A stretch of DNA of 64,000 nt from the NCBI GenBank assembly GCA_964389705.1, contig CAYMEO010000001.1, forward strand, positions 1 through 64,000, written 5' to 3'. The notes beneath the pieces were generated by a model. The model searched no databases. It was not told the DNA's origin and saw nothing but the letters and a program-made list of their open reading frames with translations. This DNA is from PSLL01 sp964389705. GTDB taxonomy: Bacteria > Desulfobacterota_D > UBA1144 > Nemesobacterales > CSP1-2. Positions 40,146 to 49,373 of the stretch are shown here, one piece after another. Each line of letters opens with the position of its first letter. Position 1 is the first letter of the stretch. The translations under genes were made by a program, and so were the position numbers.

Positions 40146-41126
40146 ATGCAGCAAGCTACCATAGAGGCCGAAAACGGGGTTACAAAGGAGCTGAATTTTG
40201 AGGATAACGGGGTGCTCAAACAACTCTACGGCGAGCATAACGAGAACCTCAAGGAAATAGAAAACGTCTTCGGAGTGAAAATCTACTCAAGGGGTGGAAA
40301 ACTCTCTCTGAAAGGAGAAGCCCAAGAGGTTGGATCAGCAGAGAAATTCCTCAATGAGATTTATCGCCTCATCTCAAAGGGTTATTCGCTTGATCCCGGC
40401 GACATTGAACTTGCCGCAAGGGTCGTAACCGAGGATAAAACCCCTCTTGAAGATATTTTTCTAGACACCGTGTGTATATCGACGAGGAAGAAGGTGATTG
40501 CCCCTAAGAGCCTTGCACAGAAGCTCTACATTGAAGCCATACGCAGGCATGACATCGTTTTTGGTATAGGCCCCGCTGGAACCGGAAAAACATATCTCGC
40601 AATGGCTATGGCAGTCTCGGCTTTTGTAAACCGCGAGGTGAATCGGATAGTACTTACAAGGCCGGCAGTAGAGGCTGGAGAGAAATTGGGGTTTCTTCCA
40701 GGAGACCTCTATCAGAAGATTGATCCATATCTGAGACCGCTTTTTGATGCCCTATATGAAATGATGGATTTTGAGAAGGCAACGAGGCTCATAGAGAAGG
40801 GGGCAATAGAAATAGCCCCCCTTGCATACATGAGAGGAAGGACATTAAACGACGCCTTTGTAATTCTCGATGAGGCTCAGAACACTACGGCTATGCAGAT
40901 GAAGATGTTTCTTACAAGACTCGGGTTCAGCTCAAAGGCCGTAATAACAGGAGACGTTACTCAGGTTGACCTCTCTGTAGGTGAAAGGTCGGGACTTCTC
41001 GAGGCCGAATCCCTCCTTAGGGGAATCGAGGGGATTGCATTTACGTACTTTTCAAAAAGGGATGTTGTAAGACACCCTCTCGTTAAAAGAATAATAGAGG
41101 CCTATGAGAACAAGGGAAAAGAGTAG
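40146..41126 (+). CDS. phoH: PhoH-like ATPase
   Basis: A 326-residue PhoH/YbeZ-type protein. A KH-like N-terminal domain (about residues 15-85, LKEIENVFGVKIYSRGGKLSLKGE) precedes the SF1-like ATPase: P-loop GIGPAGTGKTYLAMAMAV (about 141), TRPAVEAGEKLGFLPGDLYQKIDPYLRPL, Walker B-like DEAQNTTAMQMKMFLTRLGFSS and TGDVTQVDL. These proteins are thought to act with the endonuclease YbeY in RNA metabolism; ybeY is not beside it. Its ribosome binding site AGGAGG is 13 bases from ATG, slightly long. Confidence 0.93.
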   Translation: MQQATIEAENGVTKELNFEDNGVLKQLYGEHNENLKEIENVFGVKIYSRGGKLSLKGEAQEVGSAEKFLNEIYRLISKGYSLDPGDIELAARVVTEDKTPLEDIFLDTVCISTRKKVIAPKSLAQKLYIEAIRRHDIVFGIGPAGTGKTYLAMAMAVSAFVNREVNRIVLTRPAVEAGEKLGFLPGDLYQKIDPYLRPLFDALYEMMDFEKATRLIEKGAIEIAPLAYMRGRTLNDAFVILDEAQNTTAMQMKMFLTRLGFSSKAVITGDVTQVDLSVGERSGLLEAESLLRGIEGIAFTYFSKRDVVRHPLVKRIIEAYENKGKE

Positions 41127-41133
41127 AGGTTAT

Positions 41134-41409
41134 CTATACTTTTTTCTTTCCTACTATCTTTACGGCAATGTTGGGACGGGTTCCTGAAACGTCCTTTAGC
41201 CACCCATCTTCAAAGATGATCTCTCTCCCATCTCTGGTAATCTCGTGCACTCTAAAAGCCTCTTTTTGCTCCTTTGGATCTGAGAAAGGGGCATCAACCC
41301 AGATGCCCCAGATAATATCAACGTCTATCGTTTCAGGATGAGAGATTGTATAGCTTTTAAGCTCGGCCAGCAGTTCATTCGTATGGGAATTATATATCTT
41401 CAGAGCCAT
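41134..41409 (-). CDS. Conserved-looking small protein of unknown function
   Basis: A 91-residue protein from ATG 41409 (a TTG at 41451 would add 14 residues, but GGAGGG lies just before the ATG). I do not recognise its family. It has LKIYNSHTNELLAELKSYTISHPETIDVDIIWGIWVDAP, predicted beta strands, and a basic C-terminus IAVKIVGKKKV. There is no signal peptide or membrane segment. The reading frame is well kept, with coding-like composition, and the gene ends 8 bp from the stop of phoH in convergent orientation. A real gene is likely; function is not inferable. Confidence 0.6.
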   Translation of the reverse strand: MALKIYNSHTNELLAELKSYTISHPETIDVDIIWGIWVDAPFSDPKEQKEAFRVHEITRDGREIIFEDGWLKDVSGTRPNIAVKIVGKKKV

Positions 41410-41504
41410 CTTACTTATCACCCTCCGATTTGATTTTTCATTGTCAGGCAAATCTAGATCAGTTTACCATAGTGTGTAAAAGAAGTAGATGCGCAGCCTC
41501 ATAC

Positions 41505-41568
41505 TTGACCCGATATGGCAGTGTGCTAAAATCAAACATGATGTTATTCAGTTGCTCCTGCGAGCAAC
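41505..41568 (+). promoter_or_regulatory. hemDE promoter and leader hairpin
   Basis: TTGACC (41505-41510), 16-base spacer, TAAAAT (41527-41532). A perfect small stem-loop, GTTGCTC-CTGC-GAGCAAC (41551-41568), lies in the expected leader, 25 bases before the GTG start of the gene; it could be an operator or RNA hairpin. Confidence 0.5.
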
Positions 41569-41592
41569 AGCAATACTAAGGTTGGGTATCAA

Positions 41593-43551
41593 GTGGCATC
41601 TAATTTTAATGGACTGCGCGTAGTGGCGTTTGAGAGCCGCCGCGCTAGTGAGATAGAGAAACTAATCGCATATTACGGTGGTGTGCCAAAGGTTGCGCCC
41701 TCTATGCGTGAGGTGCCTTTATCTGAGTCAACTGAGGCACTAGAATTTGCGGAGAATCTGTTTAATGAGAGGATTGACGTTGTCATTTTTCTCACCGGTA
41801 TAGGCACCCGCATCCTATCAGATGTTATTGCAACGCGGTATACTCGCGAGCGATTTACAGAGGCCTTAAAGCGCATCACTATTGTCTCCCGCGGTCCCAA
41901 ACCGGTTGCGGTGCTGAGGGAGATGGGGCTAAAACCCGATATACTCATTCCTGAGCCAAATACCTGGCGAGACATACTCTCTACCCTAAGCAGTGCTCTT
42001 TCGCTTCAGGGCATTAGGGTTGCCGTGCAGGAATACGGCATCTCTAATCCAGAATTAATAGAGGGATTACGCAAATACGGTGCACTCGTCACAGTAGTCC
42101 CTGTCTATCAATGGGCATTGCCAGAAGACATTACGCCGCTTCGCAATACGATCGGTGCAATAATAAGGGGGGAGGCAGACATTGCCCTTTTTACAAGCTC
42201 ACAGCAGGTACGTCACCTAATTCAGGTTGCCTCTGCTGATGGATTAGAGCAGCCCCTTCGGGAGGCGTTCAAGCAGATCGCTATAGGTTCTATAGGGCCG
42301 ACTACAACAGAGGCACTGCATGAGATGGGGCTTAGGGTAGACTATGAGCCTGACAGCCCCAAGATGGGCAATCTTGTGCGTGAGATGGCAAGGCGTGGGG
42401 CGGATCTTTTACGCAAGAAGCGGGTTGCATATTTAAATGGCGTAGACACAACCCAATGGCGGCGTATTGATATGGTCTGGACAACTGATGCAGTTTGTTG
42501 CCCTTCTGCTTCTGTCCAATCCGTATTTATGAAGGCCTGCCGTCGTGAGGCAGTTGATTATACCCCGATCTGGCTTATGCGGCAGGCAGGGCGGTTCATT
42601 CGCGAGTACCGTGAACTGCGTGCCAAAGTACCGTTCTTAGAACTCTGCAAGACCCCGGAACTCGTCTCTGAGGTGACGCTAATGGCGGTAGACCGCCTGG
42701 GGGTAGATGCCGCTATAATATTTGCGGATATTCTTCTTATCCTTGAACCTATGGGTATAGAATTGGAATTCTCGAGAGGAGACGGTCCGGTTATAAAAAA
42801 GCCCATTCGTACGGGTATAGCAGTGGATGCACTAAGGGACTTTGAGCCGGACGCATTGGGCTTTGTCTATGATGCTGTTCAAATTACTCGGCGTGCACTT
42901 GACTCAAATCTAGCGCTCATCGGATTCGCTGGTGCTCCATTTACAGTTGCATCTTATATAATTGAGGGCGGTGGCTCGCGCAATTATGAAAACACAAAGA
43001 GGCTTATGTACTTTGATTCGGGTGCGTGGCATGCATTAATGGAGCGGCTGTCTCAGGCAACTGCCGCTTATCTCAATAGGCAGATTGCTGCCGGTGCGGA
43101 TGCGGTGCAGGTATTCGATAGCTGGGTGGGGTGTCTTTCACCCGATGACTATCGCGAGTTTGTGTTGCCCCATATGCGTCGTCTTATTCGAGGTCTTACG
43201 CCAGGCGTGCCCGTCATACACTTCGGTACCGATACGGCTGCATTGCTTGAGTTGATGAAAGAGGCAGGGGGCGACGTGATTGGGCTTGACTGGCGCGTGG
43301 ACTTGAAGGAGGCATGGGAGCGGCTTGGCTATGACATAGCCGTGCAGGGCAATCTCGACCCGGCTGTGCTTCTAGCTCCGCCATCCGAAATTTCCCGTCG
43401 TGCCGTAAGAATTTTGGAAAAGGCCGAGGGGCGCCCTGGTCACATATTCAACCTAGGACACGGCGTGCTTCCGGGTACACCGGTTGACCACGTGCTTGCT
43501 CTTGTGGATGCGGTTCATGAATACACAATCTCGCGTGAAGATAAACGATAA
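41593..43551 (+). CDS. Uroporphyrinogen-III synthase / uroporphyrinogen decarboxylase fusion (HemD-HemE)
   Basis: A 652-residue fusion of two successive haem pathway enzymes. Residues 1-275 match HemD, which closes hydroxymethylbilane to uroporphyrinogen III: LRVVAFESRRASEIEKLIAYYGGVP, VVIFLTGIGTRIL and the second half FTSSQQVRHLIQVA, IGSIGPTTTEALHEMGLRVD. Residues about 305-650 are HemE, which decarboxylates it to coproporphyrinogen III: PIWLMRQAGRFIREYRELR holds the substrate-binding Arg residues, IIFADILLILEPMGI the catalytic Asp, then GFAGAPFTVASYIIEGG and NLGHGVLPGTPVD. GTG at 41593 is the start. The joint spans about residues 275-305. Confidence 0.93.
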   Translation: MASNFNGLRVVAFESRRASEIEKLIAYYGGVPKVAPSMREVPLSESTEALEFAENLFNERIDVVIFLTGIGTRILSDVIATRYTRERFTEALKRITIVSRGPKPVAVLREMGLKPDILIPEPNTWRDILSTLSSALSLQGIRVAVQEYGISNPELIEGLRKYGALVTVVPVYQWALPEDITPLRNTIGAIIRGEADIALFTSSQQVRHLIQVASADGLEQPLREAFKQIAIGSIGPTTTEALHEMGLRVDYEPDSPKMGNLVREMARRGADLLRKKRVAYLNGVDTTQWRRIDMVWTTDAVCCPSASVQSVFMKACRREAVDYTPIWLMRQAGRFIREYRELRAKVPFLELCKTPELVSEVTLMAVDRLGVDAAIIFADILLILEPMGIELEFSRGDGPVIKKPIRTGIAVDALRDFEPDALGFVYDAVQITRRALDSNLALIGFAGAPFTVASYIIEGGGSRNYENTKRLMYFDSGAWHALMERLSQATAAYLNRQIAAGADAVQVFDSWVGCLSPDDYREFVLPHMRRLIRGLTPGVPVIHFGTDTAALLELMKEAGGDVIGLDWRVDLKEAWERLGYDIAVQGNLDPAVLLAPPSEISRRAVRILEKAEGRPGHIFNLGHGVLPGTPVDHVLALVDAVHEYTISREDKR

Positions 43552-43616
43552 ATTGAAGTAATCTCGTATTGTCCAACCGACTTAGCGTATCCAAGTGTAA
43601 ACTGTCTTTAATATAA

Positions 43617-44150
43617 TTAATAAACTGGACTACAGCTGCTTGTCGAAGAGTTCCAGTTTCCCTCAACAACGCTTATTCTTCCAAATGGACTTACTACGAC
43701 TTGCCCACACCTCTCGCCATTTTTACTACTGGTGGGTTGTATATTAACCGTTCCACTAGCGCCGCCAAGTGTGCCATCTGGATTAAAATTAAATGTCTTG
43801 CTGGCCGGTGATAGAGTTACTTGTTTGACGTCTATTATTTGAGAGCTTTCAGTAACATAGCAACTAGAACAGGTACCCCTGTTGCTGTTGCCCCTTTGTG
43901 TTACTATAGTCAGGGTCTTAGCTGTCGAGTCGAATGTTAAAACCGCCTGATACTCTAAGCCCTGCCTTGCAGACTTGAGTTTTATGAGTTGAAGCGAGGA
44001 TGAAATCGTCCTTGTTACATTGTCCGTTGAATGGCGCTTATAAAATTTCCCTGACAGTACCCCACCCAGTATAATAAGGGCACTTGTAACTCCCATCACA
44101 AACAGGAGCTCTACTACACTAAATCCTTCTCCTTTTTCCATAAAAGCCAT
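43617..44150 (-). CDS. Type IV pilin-like protein, GspH/FimT family
   Basis: A 177-residue minor pilin. After a short leader (MAFMEKGEG, with cleavage before F) comes the hydrophobic N-terminal helix FSVVELLFVMGVTSALIILGG with the required Glu at position 5. The C-terminal globular domain (DGTLGGASGTVNI...GRCGQVVVSPFGRISVVEGNW-type) matches GspH/FimT and has two Cys pairs (TCSSCY; ERCG...SSCSPVY). Prepilin peptidase and a type IV pilus machine would process and use it. It ends the pilVWXY1-fimT string on the minus strand. Its codons for the hydrophobic core are copied at 35973-36024. Confidence 0.87.
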   Translation of the reverse strand: MAFMEKGEGFSVVELLFVMGVTSALIILGGVLSGKFYKRHSTDNVTRTISSSLQLIKLKSARQGLEYQAVLTFDSTAKTLTIVTQRGNSNRGTCSSCYVTESSQIIDVKQVTLSPASKTFNFNPDGTLGGASGTVNIQPTSSKNGERCGQVVVSPFGRISVVEGNWNSSTSSCSPVY

Positions 44151-44165
44151 TATATCACCTTCTCT

Positions 44166-47100
44166 CTATAAAATCTGCTCCCAGAAGAGGGTCTGGGTTC
44201 TCGTTGGAAACGGAGGGAGCTGCCATACCAGGAACTGTGAGCCCCCGGTGGTTGAGTTACCAGTAAAGGCTACAGTCAAGACAACAGAGCCACGGGCACC
44301 AAATGTAAGCTGTGCGGGTGTTGGCATCCCCTGTGCCACGGTTCTTCCGGCAGCCGCATTTTGTTGAGTTGAACTTCCCTGAATAAGGTTTTTTGCTCCG
44401 GGTATTCGTACTAAAGCGGGCTGTCCCGACAAATAATCCAGGGCAAATATGTTTCCTACTCCGGTGCTTTGCGCACAGGCATTGGTCAGATTGGTGTTTG
44501 GGGCAAATGTTGTAAATACAAGCACCCTGTTTATTACTACAGGGGAGCCAAATCCCTTTTCACCGCTTGGGGTAGAGACATTATTAGGGAAATTAACTAT
44601 AAACTGCCCTTGATTATTAACGGTGCTACCGCCTGAGGTTGTAAATTGATTAGATACCCCAGACTGGGCTACGAGGTTAATAATTTGACCCGAGGTGAAA
44701 TTAGATTCAGTCTGCATTGGAACCGTTACTGCTGTACCACCGGCGAGAAACGCAGGGATATAACCGTCAATGAAGTTGTAGAGCTTTCCAAACTCTGCGG
44801 TACCGGTTGAGGAATTGGTGGTAAGGCTCGGATCCCTTCTGTCTCCGGTTATAAATATTACATGCCTCTGACCGAGGTCATCCAGTACGGCAGTCGGGGC
44901 AAAGAATATCGGTTGCCTATTGGTGGTTGGAACGTTATTGGCCTTGGTGCACTCTGTAGAGGAGTTTGCACAAAAGGCTATGTCGCCTGTCCAAACGCTT
45001 TTGCCCGTACTGGGGTTTATAGTGGTTATATTTGCAGTTCCGCGAAGGCCGGTTTTAGTAACGTCGTTGCCGGCATCGAATATAGGCTGTGAGACATCAA
45101 ATCTCCAGAGCCTTCCACATGTATCGCCCTCATAGACTACATCTATAAACCCGTCTCCATTTAAATCAAACGCACCAACTTTACTCGGCATATCGCAAAT
45201 CATCCTAGAGTCGGTCACAGTGGCGTTTGGTGCACTCGCTGTATCATGGGCGAACTTGAATATTATGTTTCCCGTTGCTATATCTATGACATAAAAGGCA
45301 TTACCTAAACTGACACCGCTGCTTGGGTTAAAGTTCTCAGGTGGTATAGTAGGGTCGGCTCCGCCTCCCACAAACATGACCCATCTGTCTACTATAATGG
45401 CATTGCCGTTTTTATCCTTTGTGTTCATCCTTACCCTTCCGATTGTTGGATCGGACCACACGTTTCCAAAATTCTTATCAAATACAGTCCAAAGGTGCCT
45501 TGGGTAATCGGGGCCGTTGCTCAGTTTCTTCAGATTGGCTTGGGTTCTATCTACATTGGTAACATCAAGGGCTATATAAGCCCCGCCGCCGTTTCTAAAA
45601 CCCGAAAGAAGGACTGAGTGCCATTCCTTTCCACATGGGTCTATAGTACCGTCGGTATCCGGATTACTTGTGCAGCTGGCATTATTTTGAATCCCATTCT
45701 GATAGCCGTCAATCCAGACATCAGCAACGAGGGGCGAGCCATCAAAAAATGACCTCTCCGGTTGATTATTATTCATAACAAATGTCTTAAAATCACCGAA
45801 CCGATAATCGGGCGGATTAATATTCGGAAGTACGGGTGGAGGCGACGGGGAAGGCGACGGTGCAGGTGAGGTAAGTGTGTCTGGGAGAAATGTAGGAGGA
45901 GCAAATCCAAAGAGTTCTGTCCCATCCCCTGCACTAAAGAATGGGAGTGATTCGTTCTTCAGTGTAAATGGGTTCTTTTGCGGATTGGTTGCGGAGGCAT
46001 TTACAAAGTCTCCGGCATTAAACCCATGTAGGAATCCGTCGTTGGCTCCTACATAAACAACCCCGGTCCTGTTTTGGAAGGCTCCGGCAAAGTTTTGAAA
46101 ACCGACATCAAAGAATAGGGGGGAAGGTGAACCGACTACTACCGGGGTTGAGTGGAATATATCACCGAGACGGACAGAACATGTATCGAGGCTGCCGGTA
46201 CCTGTTTGGGGATCAGGACAGTTTGTACCCATCGTACCCATAGGGTCTCCTACTGGCAGAACCTGGGTATCACCGCTCATGAAATCTACAATCTCATCCC
46301 GGATACAGTTTTTAACACAGGTCTTACAGGTCGAACTTGTTACATCACTACAACTGGATGTGCAATCATCTATACCGCCCGTTGAGCAAAAATCGGGTAT
46401 AGGACTAGCTACATCGCTATCTGTAATGCCAAAGAGTGAGGGCGGAAGGCTATTGTCAAATTTAGCCCGCTCGCCTCTGTATCTTATGCTGACAACATTA
46501 CTCCCGCTTTTTACGGTATCAACCGTGCTTGAATTCGTTATATCTACACTAAAGAGATTTCGGGGGTTTTGAGTGAGGTTCCTTTCAGCTAAGCTCTTCC
46601 CAGCCTCCCAGTAGAAGTTCTGAGCGAAGTCATTTAATGAGCCATTAGCGTTAAATATAGGGTTCTGTTGTGGTGTATTATCAACGATTATCTTGGCGCC
46701 TATGTTATTAGGGTCATCTATAAATGCGTAGAGTGCCAGCCTTCCCTGCCAGATACGCGATGTAGTAATGGGTGTGAGTATAGATAAAAATACCCTGTCT
46801 CTAAGGGCCACGCTCGTTGATGACTGCGGTGCGGTAGGCGCAACCCCAGAGGTGCTAAATGTTTTAATAAACTGGAGTATGGTTTGGAGGGCGGTAGAGA
46901 GTTCTTCGGCGTTATTTGCAAAGAAGGCAAACCCATCAAGTGGTTGTGTGGATGTAAACGGTGCACCTGTGTCAAAGAAATTGTTATCAAATATATTTGC
47001 CCCTTGAAATGTACAAACACCGCTTTCATTGGGGGTCTTACAGCCCTGGAGTTGCGCGCTGGAGGGGCTTGTATCAATACCGAGGGCCATAGCAAGGTTC

Positions 47101-48788
47101 TTAAAAACCTGAAAGGCGCTTCCGCTCGGAATCATACTATTTATGTCCACAGTCCCAATAGTGGTTCCATCGGGAGCGGTGTGTTTTATTATTCCCGTCG
47201 TACTGGTTCCTCCTGCGAGGGCCATAGCATTGAGCGTTCTCTTTGCCGTGTCGTCATGGATCCCAATTCCGATTACAAATGTAAGAATCTCTTTTTTAAA
47301 GGTCTGACCGCCGTTTGACGCCGGGTTTCTGGCATAATAGGTTCTGAGATTGCTTACAGCCTGTACTGAGCTCCTTCTGTTTGCATCGGTTGTTACACTA
47401 CCACTGCAAGAGCCGCTGGTTGCACTGCATTGACCCGAGCACGTATCCTCTCCGTCTGTTATCACAATCACAAATTCGGGTCTGCAGGAGATCGCAGGGT
47501 CGGTTTGAAGCTCTACCTTATAGACTCCAAGGGCATCGTTGTTTATGACATTTCCGCCTCCGGAGCCATTGCCGTTGTTATCATCAAGGCCCAGGGCATA
47601 GGCTAATGGTGTACCGCCGTTGGACTGACTTCCCCTAAAGAATTTCCAAAAGTTCTGAAGGTCGGATTGGCTTTGACCTGCGAATCCGCCCTGAGCAATT
47701 TGAAATGTGTTATTACTTGTACAACCGTTCCAACTTGCCCCTGAGTATGTCATGGCGCGGAGTCTTAAACCTAGAATTGAGGCATCATTATTTGTAAGCT
47801 CATCAATTATGCCTTCTGCTGGGCTTGTAGGGAGCTTAAAATTGGTTCCCGTTCCCTGTACCTGTGCACTAACATCCCTAAATGGGGTCTGCATCCAGTT
47901 TTGACAGTTGATACTCGTACTTACCCCATCAAAGAGTCTACTTGGATCACTACATGTCTTTGAGGCGAGGGAATTATCAGCATCTAGGAGGCTATAGATC
48001 ACATTGAGGGCCATATCGAGGCGTGAACTACCGAGTTGCGGCACACCCGTGCAGTTGGGCGTTCCACCTGAGCACGCAGAGGCTTTATTTGTAGTAATAG
48101 ATTGTGAGGTCTGCATACAGGTTTTGAATCTGGTGTAGTCATTGCTCGTATTGCAAGCGGGGTTTGTATCACCACTGAGTTGACAATTTGCAGCGGTCAT
48201 ACACTGTGTAAGACCGGCTGCCGCCTCTACTGCTGCTGCCGCATCTTGCATCTTAGTTGAGGTGTTACAATTTGTCAGTGCATATGATATTTGGGTTGAT
48301 TGAGTACAACCCGACCCGCCGCAAATCGTCTGAAGTGTCGGACACATGTTGAAACTGGATTTTTTTTGTTGAATACAATTCAACTGATTATTGAGCTCGC
48401 TTTGTGTGCTGCATATACCGTCTGCACAATTTTGAAAACCGCATACATCCGTACCCGCCGCGTTCTCAATGCAGTGCGAGGATTTTATGTATTGGTCAGA
48501 TGTTCCGTCAAGGAAGAAGTTCTCACAGGTTGAGATAACATTTGTATTGTCCCAGTTGCCTATTTCAGTGCCCCCGTAGTTTAGTGCCATAGAGCCCGAA
48601 AGGTCGAGGATCATAAGAACGTCTGGCTGCCCGCCTACGAATTGAGAGATCAGTATATTTTGGTCCTCTACTTGGTTTTGGATGATGGGGTTTCCATGGG
48701 CGCCGGTCACAAAAAGCAGTGCAGCGAAAACCAAGGCTATTTTCAATTTGTAGATTCTCTCTTTCAAGAAACCTGGCTTAATAAACAT
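44166..48788 (-). CDS. pilY1: PilY1-like type IV pilus adhesin
   Basis: A 1540-residue exported protein starting at ATG 48788, chosen because GGAGGTG sits seven bases ahead and a signal peptide (KLKIALVFAALLFVTGAHGN) follows directly. A von Willebrand A domain opens with MILDLSGSMAL (MIDAS DxSxS) and contains PEFVIVITDGEDTC; it holds a large Cys-rich insert (about residues 120-260). A second Cys-rich part is near 830-860, and then a Pro/Ser linker. The C-terminal PilC/PilY1 beta-propeller bears a calcium loop in DLNGDGFIDVVYEGD. PilY1 caps the pilus and mediates adhesion, surface sensing and retraction control. The start overlaps the pilX stop by 11 bp. Confidence 0.92.
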   Translation of the reverse strand: MFIKPGFLKERIYKLKIALVFAALLFVTGAHGNPIIQNQVEDQNILISQFVGGQPDVLMILDLSGSMALNYGGTEIGNWDNTNVISTCENFFLDGTSDQYIKSSHCIENAAGTDVCGFQNCADGICSTQSELNNQLNCIQQKKSSFNMCPTLQTICGGSGCTQSTQISYALTNCNTSTKMQDAAAAVEAAAGLTQCMTAANCQLSGDTNPACNTSNDYTRFKTCMQTSQSITTNKASACSGGTPNCTGVPQLGSSRLDMALNVIYSLLDADNSLASKTCSDPSRLFDGVSTSINCQNWMQTPFRDVSAQVQGTGTNFKLPTSPAEGIIDELTNNDASILGLRLRAMTYSGASWNGCTSNNTFQIAQGGFAGQSQSDLQNFWKFFRGSQSNGGTPLAYALGLDDNNGNGSGGGNVINNDALGVYKVELQTDPAISCRPEFVIVITDGEDTCSGQCSATSGSCSGSVTTDANRRSSVQAVSNLRTYYARNPASNGGQTFKKEILTFVIGIGIHDDTAKRTLNAMALAGGTSTTGIIKHTAPDGTTIGTVDINSMIPSGSAFQVFKNLAMALGIDTSPSSAQLQGCKTPNESGVCTFQGANIFDNNFFDTGAPFTSTQPLDGFAFFANNAEELSTALQTILQFIKTFSTSGVAPTAPQSSTSVALRDRVFLSILTPITTSRIWQGRLALYAFIDDPNNIGAKIIVDNTPQQNPIFNANGSLNDFAQNFYWEAGKSLAERNLTQNPRNLFSVDITNSSTVDTVKSGSNVVSIRYRGERAKFDNSLPPSLFGITDSDVASPIPDFCSTGGIDDCTSSCSDVTSSTCKTCVKNCIRDEIVDFMSGDTQVLPVGDPMGTMGTNCPDPQTGTGSLDTCSVRLGDIFHSTPVVVGSPSPLFFDVGFQNFAGAFQNRTGVVYVGANDGFLHGFNAGDFVNASATNPQKNPFTLKNESLPFFSAGDGTELFGFAPPTFLPDTLTSPAPSPSPSPPPVLPNINPPDYRFGDFKTFVMNNNQPERSFFDGSPLVADVWIDGYQNGIQNNASCTSNPDTDGTIDPCGKEWHSVLLSGFRNGGGAYIALDVTNVDRTQANLKKLSNGPDYPRHLWTVFDKNFGNVWSDPTIGRVRMNTKDKNGNAIIVDRWVMFVGGGADPTIPPENFNPSSGVSLGNAFYVIDIATGNIIFKFAHDTASAPNATVTDSRMICDMPSKVGAFDLNGDGFIDVVYEGDTCGRLWRFDVSQPIFDAGNDVTKTGLRGTANITTINPSTGKSVWTGDIAFCANSSTECTKANNVPTTNRQPIFFAPTAVLDDLGQRHVIFITGDRRDPSLTTNSSTGTAEFGKLYNFIDGYIPAFLAGGTAVTVPMQTESNFTSGQIINLVAQSGVSNQFTTSGGSTVNNQGQFIVNFPNNVSTPSGEKGFGSPVVINRVLVFTTFAPNTNLTNACAQSTGVGNIFALDYLSGQPALVRIPGAKNLIQGSSTQQNAAAGRTVAQGMPTPAQLTFGARGSVVLTVAFTGNSTTGGSQFLVWQLPPFPTRTQTLFWEQIL

Positions 48789-49335
48789 TGCTTGCACCTC
48801 CGGGAATAAAGCTTTCAAAACCTGCGGATAGCTCCGTTCCTGTGTTTATATTCGGATTTGTATCATTCATGTCTTTATCCCTAGCATCCTTTCCAGTAAC
48901 CAGGAAACTCGTTGGAACCAGTGCGGCACCCCCAATACCACCGGAGGGAAGACTCACATGCTTCAGGGGCCTTCCTAAAATTTTTGTCGGCGGTGGGACC
49001 TGTAAGAAGGGAACGGGGCCATTGGAGCTACTATAGTCTCTCGGACCAGTTCTGCATTGTGCCCCGTTTGGAAGTGTGATTTGTATGCCTGTGGTAATGC
49101 CACTTTGGAGTTGAAAATAGAGCGTTTCAATCCCCACTACTTCGAATTGCCTTCTTGCCTCATCAATGCACCTTTCGGCAGCAAGAAAGGCCTCCTGTCC
49201 TTGCTTATAATTAGACATCATCTGGAAATCCACATTTGATGTGAAAGAAACTGAGATTGCCAGTATAGAGATTATAAGGAGTATTATTAAGGCTAGGATT
49301 AGGGCGACTCCGTTCTCTTTCTTCAGATTTTTCAT
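48778..49335 (-). CDS. pilX: PilX-like minor pilin-type protein
   Basis: A 185-residue protein with MKNLKKENGVALILALIILLIISILAISVSFTSN. This is a prepilin-like leader and helix; the PilX family keeps G-V-A-L-x-L rather than the F-T-L-E of other pilins. FLAAERCIDEARRQ is a conserved PilX feature. Four Cys or fewer, and a Pro-rich middle. It lies between pilW and pilY1, sharing 11 bp with the latter, which is the usual order in minor-pilin operons, and likely primes pilus assembly. Confidence 0.86.
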   Translation of the reverse strand: MKNLKKENGVALILALIILLIISILAISVSFTSNVDFQMMSNYKQGQEAFLAAERCIDEARRQFEVVGIETLYFQLQSGITTGIQITLPNGAQCRTGPRDYSSSNGPVPFLQVPPPTKILGRPLKHVSLPSGGIGGAALVPTSFLVTGKDARDKDMNDTNPNINTGTELSAGFESFIPGGASNVY

Positions 49336-49373
49336 CCTTAGATCTCCTTCTTTATGCGCATCAAATACTACAA

